10,951 bases of DNA, taken from a bacterium. GTDB lineage: Bacteria; Thermosulfidibacterota; Thermosulfidibacteria; Thermosulfidibacterales; Thermosulfidibacteraceae. The stretch lies in contig JALWBK010000105.1 of the NCBI GenBank assembly GCA_027037155.1, forward strand, positions 1-10,951, given 5' to 3'. Positions within the stretch are counted from its first letter, which is position 1; each line of letters starts with the position of its first letter. The notes below the pieces were generated by a model that saw only the letters and a program-made list of their open reading frames with translations, searched no databases and was not told where the DNA came from. The position numbers and the translations under genes were made by a program. Below are positions 8,838-10,951 of this stretch, piece by piece.

Positions 8838-9144
8838 GGTCCTTCTCTACCTCCCTGAACTTCGGGGGTTTATACCCTCTTTTGACTGTAATAACAATGT
8901 CCCAAGGTGGGAACTGGTGCCTGTTCAATCTGAAGGCTTCTCTTATCAATCGCTTCCATCGGTTTCTCACAACCGATTTACCAACCTTTTTGGTTACAGT
9001 GATCCCCAACCGAGGGCGCCCAAGTTGATTCTCCAAATAGTGGATGGTGAAGTACTTGCTGTAAACCTTCCTCCCCTCCTCGTATACCTTCTTGAACTCC
9101 CGCCGTTTGCGGAGTCTGAGCTCTTTGGGGAAGGAAAAGTCCAT
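8728..9144 (-). CDS. rnpA: Ribonuclease P protein component, with extended C-terminal tail
   Basis: RnpA is the small basic protein subunit of RNase P, which with its catalytic RNA trims the 5' leader of precursor tRNAs. Visible features are the N-terminal [17 protein letters not shown] stretch (10-26), [20 protein letters not shown] (42-61) and the RNR signature centred on R60-N61-R62 followed by [10 protein letters not shown] (63-72). The core ends near residue 112. The remaining ~26 residues (Gln, Asp, Asn, Ser-rich) look unlike family sequence and are read from DNA that also encodes the start of yidD, so at 138 residues the protein is longer than the usual ~110-120. ATG at 9142-9144 follows the rpmH stop by two bases (TAATAATG) with no clear own Shine-Dalgarno, implying coupling to rpmH. 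Identification is very secure. Confidence 0.97.
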   Translation of the reverse strand: MDFSFPKELRLRKRREFKKVYEEGRKVYSKYFTIHYLENQLGRPRLGITVTKKVGKSVVRNRWKRLIREAFRLNRHQFPPWDIVITVKRGYKPPKFREVEKDLVETIVKVAQQEDNKDNDPCSEGVSGTDIASAPTKL

Positions 9145-9146
9145 TA

Positions 9147-9281
9147 TTAAACGGTAAGTCTCTTTCTGCCCTTTCTGCGCCTTCTTTTGATGATTTCTCT
9201 TCCGGATCTGGTTCTCATTCTTGCCCTGAACCCGTGCCTTCTCTTCATCTTGAGCTTGCTGGGCTGATACGTCCTCTTCAT
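9147..9281 (-). CDS. rpmH: 50S ribosomal protein L34
   Basis: A 44-codon gene, read by hand, encodes [20 protein letters not shown] at its start and ends in a basic RKGRKRLTV tail. This is the complete bacterial L34 sequence pattern, a small Arg/Lys-rich protein that sits in the exit-tunnel region of the large ribosomal subunit. ATG is at 9279-9281 and TAA at 9147-9149. A perfect AAGGAGG lies six bases upstream of the ATG. rnpA follows after two bases, the near-universal pairing. It is the first gene of the minus-strand operon and lies downstream of a promoter with TTGACA. Nothing unusual is seen in it. Confidence 0.98.
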   Translation of the reverse strand: MKRTYQPSKLKMKRRHGFRARMRTRSGREIIKRRRRKGRKRLTV

Positions 9282-9287
9282 AACCGT

Positions 9288-9294
9288 CCTCCTT
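9288..9294 (-). promoter_or_regulatory. rpmH: Ribosome binding site of rpmH
   Basis: AAGGAGG on the minus strand lies six bases before the rpmH ATG. It fixes the start of this short gene and is as strong as a Shine-Dalgarno can be, as expected for a highly expressed ribosomal protein. Confidence 0.85.
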
Positions 9295-9312
9295 GGGGAA
9301 TTCGGGCTACTT

Positions 9313-9341
9313 TAATTAACCAAAAGGTCCTTTCCTGTCAA
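9313..9341 (-). promoter_or_regulatory. Probable sigma-70-type promoter of the rpmH operon
   Basis: In the 77-base gap between def and rpmH, the minus strand holds a perfect -35 TTGACA (9336-9341). It is followed after 17 bases by an A/T-rich TAATTA (9313-9318); TTAATT with a 16-base spacer is the other possible -10. The -10 is a poor match to TATAAT, so exact placement is uncertain. The predicted start lies ~25 bases upstream of the rpmH ATG, leaving room for its AAGGAGG. The spacer contains a small dyad, AAAGG-A-CCTTT. It probably drives rpmH through the downstream cluster. No intrinsic terminator for def is visible before it, so read-through from def is also likely. Confidence 0.55.
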
Positions 9342-9358
9342 TTGTGGTTGTAGTAAGG

Positions 9359-9880
9359 CTATCCTTTTTTGGCAGCTCTTGCGAGTTCGTCGCGTTTCAT
9401 GAGCATGGAGGGGGAGGTGATTCTGTCTATGAAGAGGATTCCGTCAAGGTGGTCTATCTCGTGTTGAAAGACTACCGCTTCAAGGTGCTTGGCTTCAATC
9501 TCTACCTCTCTCTCGTCTGGAGTAATTCCCCTTACTAACGCGACTCTATTGCGGGTGACATAGCCTACGAAATCCGGAATGCTCATGCAGCCTTCCCTTG
9601 TGGTCTTTTCTCCTTCAGCGCAGACGATGTGGGGGTTTATAAGTACCACAAGCCCGTGGTTTTTCTTGCGATATCGGGGATTCTTGGATACGTCAACGCA
9701 GATGATTCTGTACGGTTCGCCTATCTGAGGGGCTGCAATCCCTATGGAATGCTGGTACCTGTTCATGGTATCCAACAAGTCGTCTATTACACCTTTTATA
9801 TAACCGTCTATCTTGTTGACCTCTTTGCACTTCTGCCTTAGAATGGGGTCTGGGTATGTGATGATCTTTCTAACAGCCAA
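9359..9880 (-). CDS. def: Peptide deformylase
   Basis: Peptide deformylase removes the formyl group from the N-terminal Met of new proteins at the ribosome, using a bound metal. The three family motifs are present: motif 1 as SIGIAAPQ (45-52), motif 2 EGCMS with the metal ligand Cys98, and motif 3 QHEIDH (139-144) with the two His ligands and the catalytic Glu141. In motif 1 the usual first Gly is Ser. Numbering is from the start chosen here, TTG at 9878-9880, which gives MAVRKIITYPDPILR, the usual N-terminus, and has GAAGAGG six bases upstream. The alternative is GTG at 9893-9895 (178 residues), which would overlap the upstream stop as GTGA but has no Shine-Dalgarno. The upstream ACT-domain gene ends at 9892, so the two are almost certainly co-transcribed. 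Stop TAG at 9359-9361. Identification is very secure. Confidence 0.96.
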   Translation of the reverse strand: MAVRKIITYPDPILRQKCKEVNKIDGYIKGVIDDLLDTMNRYQHSIGIAAPQIGEPYRIICVDVSKNPRYRKKNHGLVVLINPHIVCAEGEKTTREGCMSIPDFVGYVTRNRVALVRGITPDEREVEIEAKHLEAVVFQHEIDHLDGILFIDRITSPSMLMKRDELARAAKKG

Positions 9881-9886
9881 GGGTAG

Positions 9887-9893
9887 CCTCTTC
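9887..9893 (-). promoter_or_regulatory. def: Ribosome binding site that supports a TTG start for def
   Basis: GAAGAGG on the minus strand lies six bases before TTG at 9878-9880 and overlaps the stop codon of the upstream ACT gene. This is the main reason for choosing the TTG start over the GTG at 9893-9895. The GTG is preceded by sequence without any purine-rich site. Confidence 0.6.
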
Positions 9894-10425
9894 ACATCTG
9901 TATGGTGGGGATCTCTTCCACGATTATGTCCACGTCAAGCTCCTGCGCAATCTTCTCGAGTCCCTTTTCCACCTCGTCCACTTCCACTCCTTCGGGCAGT
10001 TCAGCCTCTATGAGCATGGCGTAAAGCTTAGTGTCTCTACCGGATATTTTTGTTCTCATATCGGAGATGTTGACTCCTAAAGAGGCGAGATAGCTGGAAA
10101 CCTTGTGGACAATACCCGTTTTGTCCTCACCAAAGATCTTTATTAGACAGTGGGTCTGCCACTTGGGAGGTTGCTTCTCTCCGGTAATCTCCCTTATGAG
10201 AAAGTACAGTCCAAGCCTTTGGGCTTCTTCTTTTAGCTTTGTTTCAAGCTTGTTTATATCCACTTCTTCTGGAACGGCCACTATCAGTATTATGGCGAAC
10301 TGATTTTTGAGAATGGTCATTGAGGAGTCTTCAATATTGCACCCAAAGGAGTACAGGACTCCGCTTACAGAGGCAACGATGCCTGGCCTGTCTTCTCCTA
10401 TGGTAAAGATGACGTAGCGCTTCAC
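9892..10425 (-). CDS. Two-ACT-domain protein, GcvR-like
   Basis: This 177-residue protein is made of two ACT domains and nothing else: ACT1 at about 4-78 with EDRPGIVASVSGVL (11-24) and ACT2 at about 92-171 with EDKTGIVHKVSSYLASLGVNI (100-120). Both carry the acidic-x-(P/T)-G-I-V turn typical of ligand-binding ACT domains, which usually sense amino acids. The closest layout I know is GcvR, the glycine-cleavage regulator of enteric bacteria that acts by binding GcvA and does not itself bind DNA; no DNA-binding region is visible here either. No gcv genes are nearby, so a role in glycine metabolism is not shown. GTG at 10423-10425 has AAGGAGG five bases upstream. It runs directly into def, and the operon link with def may be only transcriptional. 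Domain call secure; function unknown. Confidence 0.88.
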   Translation of the reverse strand: MKRYVIFTIGEDRPGIVASVSGVLYSFGCNIEDSSMTILKNQFAIILIVAVPEEVDINKLETKLKEEAQRLGLYFLIREITGEKQPPKWQTHCLIKIFGEDKTGIVHKVSSYLASLGVNISDMRTKISGRDTKLYAMLIEAELPEGVEVDEVEKGLEKIAQELDVDIIVEEIPTIQM

Positions 10426-10430
10426 TTGTG

Positions 10431-10437
10431 CCTCCTT
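10431..10437 (-). promoter_or_regulatory. Ribosome binding site for the GTG-started ACT protein
   Basis: AAGGAGG on the minus strand lies five bases before GTG at 10423-10425 and confirms that this non-ATG codon is the start. No in-frame ATG lies between this site and the GTG. Confidence 0.8.
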
Positions 10438-10444
10438 CTTTATC

Positions 10445-10473
10445 TTTACAATCTTTCATTCGGCAAAAGTCAA
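10445..10473 (-). promoter_or_regulatory. Probable promoter of the ACT-def genes
   Basis: In the 53-base gap after the patatin-like gene, the minus strand has -35 TTGACT (10468-10473), a 17-base spacer, and -10 TGTAAA (10445-10450, 4 of 6 matches to TATAAT). The predicted start lies near 10438, right at the 5' edge of the AAGGAGG, so the leader would be very short. No intrinsic terminator for the upstream gene is visible in the gap, so this may be an internal promoter. Confidence 0.5.
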
Positions 10474-10478
10474 CACCT

Positions 10479-10951
10479 TTAAACTATCTCTACCTGGAAA
10501 AGTTTTTTTCTACTTTCCAAGAGTCTCTTTTTGCTTGATGGGAGAAATCTTTTCAACTTCGCCTTTGCCATTGCCCTTTTTATCTTGGGCCATGCCTCTT
10601 TGGCGGCTTTGTACCCTTCTTGGAAAAGGAGGTCTTTCTGGTGAAATTGGTTCCACAGTATGTGTCCAACATTGGGGTATATTATGAAGTCGCACTCGTC
10701 TTTCCTGAGCCAGTTGAGATAGTGTCTGGATATATCGTCTGAGCGGTAAACCACGTCAAAGGAGTTTTTTATCTCTTCCGTTAGCTCTAAGTTTTTGCCC
10801 ACGTAAACGCCTATGATAAAGTCTGCTCCCAAAATATAGGCAGCTATGGCAGGAAGCACATCCACCCATCCGCCGTCCACCAAAAGATACCTGCCCCACT
10901 CTATGGGAGGAAAGATACCGGGGATGGCTGAGCTTGCCGCTACAGCTCTCA
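10479..10951 (-). CDS. Patatin-like phospholipase / RssA-NTE family protein, C-terminal part (partial, 5' end outside window)
   Basis: The frame is open to the right edge, so only the C-terminal ~157 residues are seen. The first visible residues, RAVAASSAIPGIFPPIEWGR, followed by LLVDGGWVDVLP, are the classic region around the catalytic Asp of patatin-like (bacterial RssA/NTE-type) lipid hydrolases, in which a Ser-Asp dyad cleaves acyl esters. The Asp is the D of DGG (codon 10875-10877). The nucleophile Ser in GxSxG and the oxyanion-hole glycines would lie outside the window, so activity cannot be judged. After the core comes a conserved-looking IYPNVGHILWNQFHQKDLL segment and an EGYKAA helix, then a Lys-rich tail. 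The TTG at 10881-10883 is an internal Leu codon, not a start. Stop TAA is at 10479-10481. Substrate unknown; family call secure. Confidence 0.9.
   Translation of the reverse strand, partial: RAVAASSAIPGIFPPIEWGRYLLVDGGWVDVLPAIAAYILGADFIIGVYVGKNLELTEEIKNSFDVVYRSDDISRHYLNWLRKDECDFIIYPNVGHILWNQFHQKDLLFQEGYKAAKEAWPKIKRAMAKAKLKRFLPSSKKRLLESRKKLFQVEIV

Noticed and set aside
8806..9150. Plus-strand open frame of 114 codons opposite rnpA
   Set aside because: It is antisense to rnpA, with no family features. The strand is fully explained by rnpA and yidD.
9282..9358. Replication origin or DnaA boxes next to rpmH
   Set aside because: The rpmH-yidC cluster is often near oriC, but I saw no TTATCCACA-type boxes here, the gap is only 77 bases, and dnaA is absent.
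10426..10478. Intrinsic terminator after the patatin-like gene
   Set aside because: No GC-rich hairpin followed by T's was found. The gap is better explained as promoter plus ribosome binding site.

Overview
The window reads as ordinary chromosomal housekeeping sequence from a Gram-negative, probably thermophilic bacterium. The Gram-negative reading rests on a family-9 (heptosyltransferase-type) glycosyltransferase, a very large AsmA/YhdP-like envelope protein and a YidC with a large periplasmic domain. The thermophily reading is an inference from proteins rich in Lys, Glu, Ile and Val. I cannot name the genus. A deep-branching thermophilic lineage such as Aquificota, Thermosulfidibacter or Thermodesulfobacteriota would fit, but this is a guess.

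Layout: the left edge (1-731) is the 3' third or so of uvrA on the plus strand. Everything else is on the minus strand and so is read from right to left. At the right edge is the C-terminal part of a patatin-like lipid hydrolase. A good promoter follows, then a two-ACT-domain GcvR-like protein and peptide deformylase (def), which lie end to end. A second promoter, with a perfect TTGACA -35 box, then starts a tightly packed run: rpmH, rnpA, yidD, yidC, mnmE, radC, the GT9 glycosyltransferase and the AsmA-like gene. Neighbours in this run overlap or are separated by 19 bases or fewer. It ends convergently against uvrA, with the two coding regions sharing 51 bp.

Functionally, rpmH-rnpA-yidD-yidC-mnmE is the widespread conserved cluster that makes ribosomal protein L34, the RNase P protein, the YidD/YidC membrane insertion pair and a tRNA wobble-uridine modification GTPase. 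Here it is extended by radC and two envelope genes (LPS-type sugar transfer and an AsmA-type protein). def and the ACT protein just upstream add N-terminal protein maturation and a probable regulatory function. dnaA is not seen beside rpmH, and jag is not seen between yidC and mnmE.

There is no gene-free stretch longer than 300 bases. I saw no tRNA, rRNA, CRISPR array, insertion sequence or phage gene. I found no convincing undescribed system. The most noteworthy points are the long rnpA/yidD overlap with an extended RnpA tail, the in-register uvrA/AsmA antisense overlap, and the non-ATG starts that need to be set correctly.
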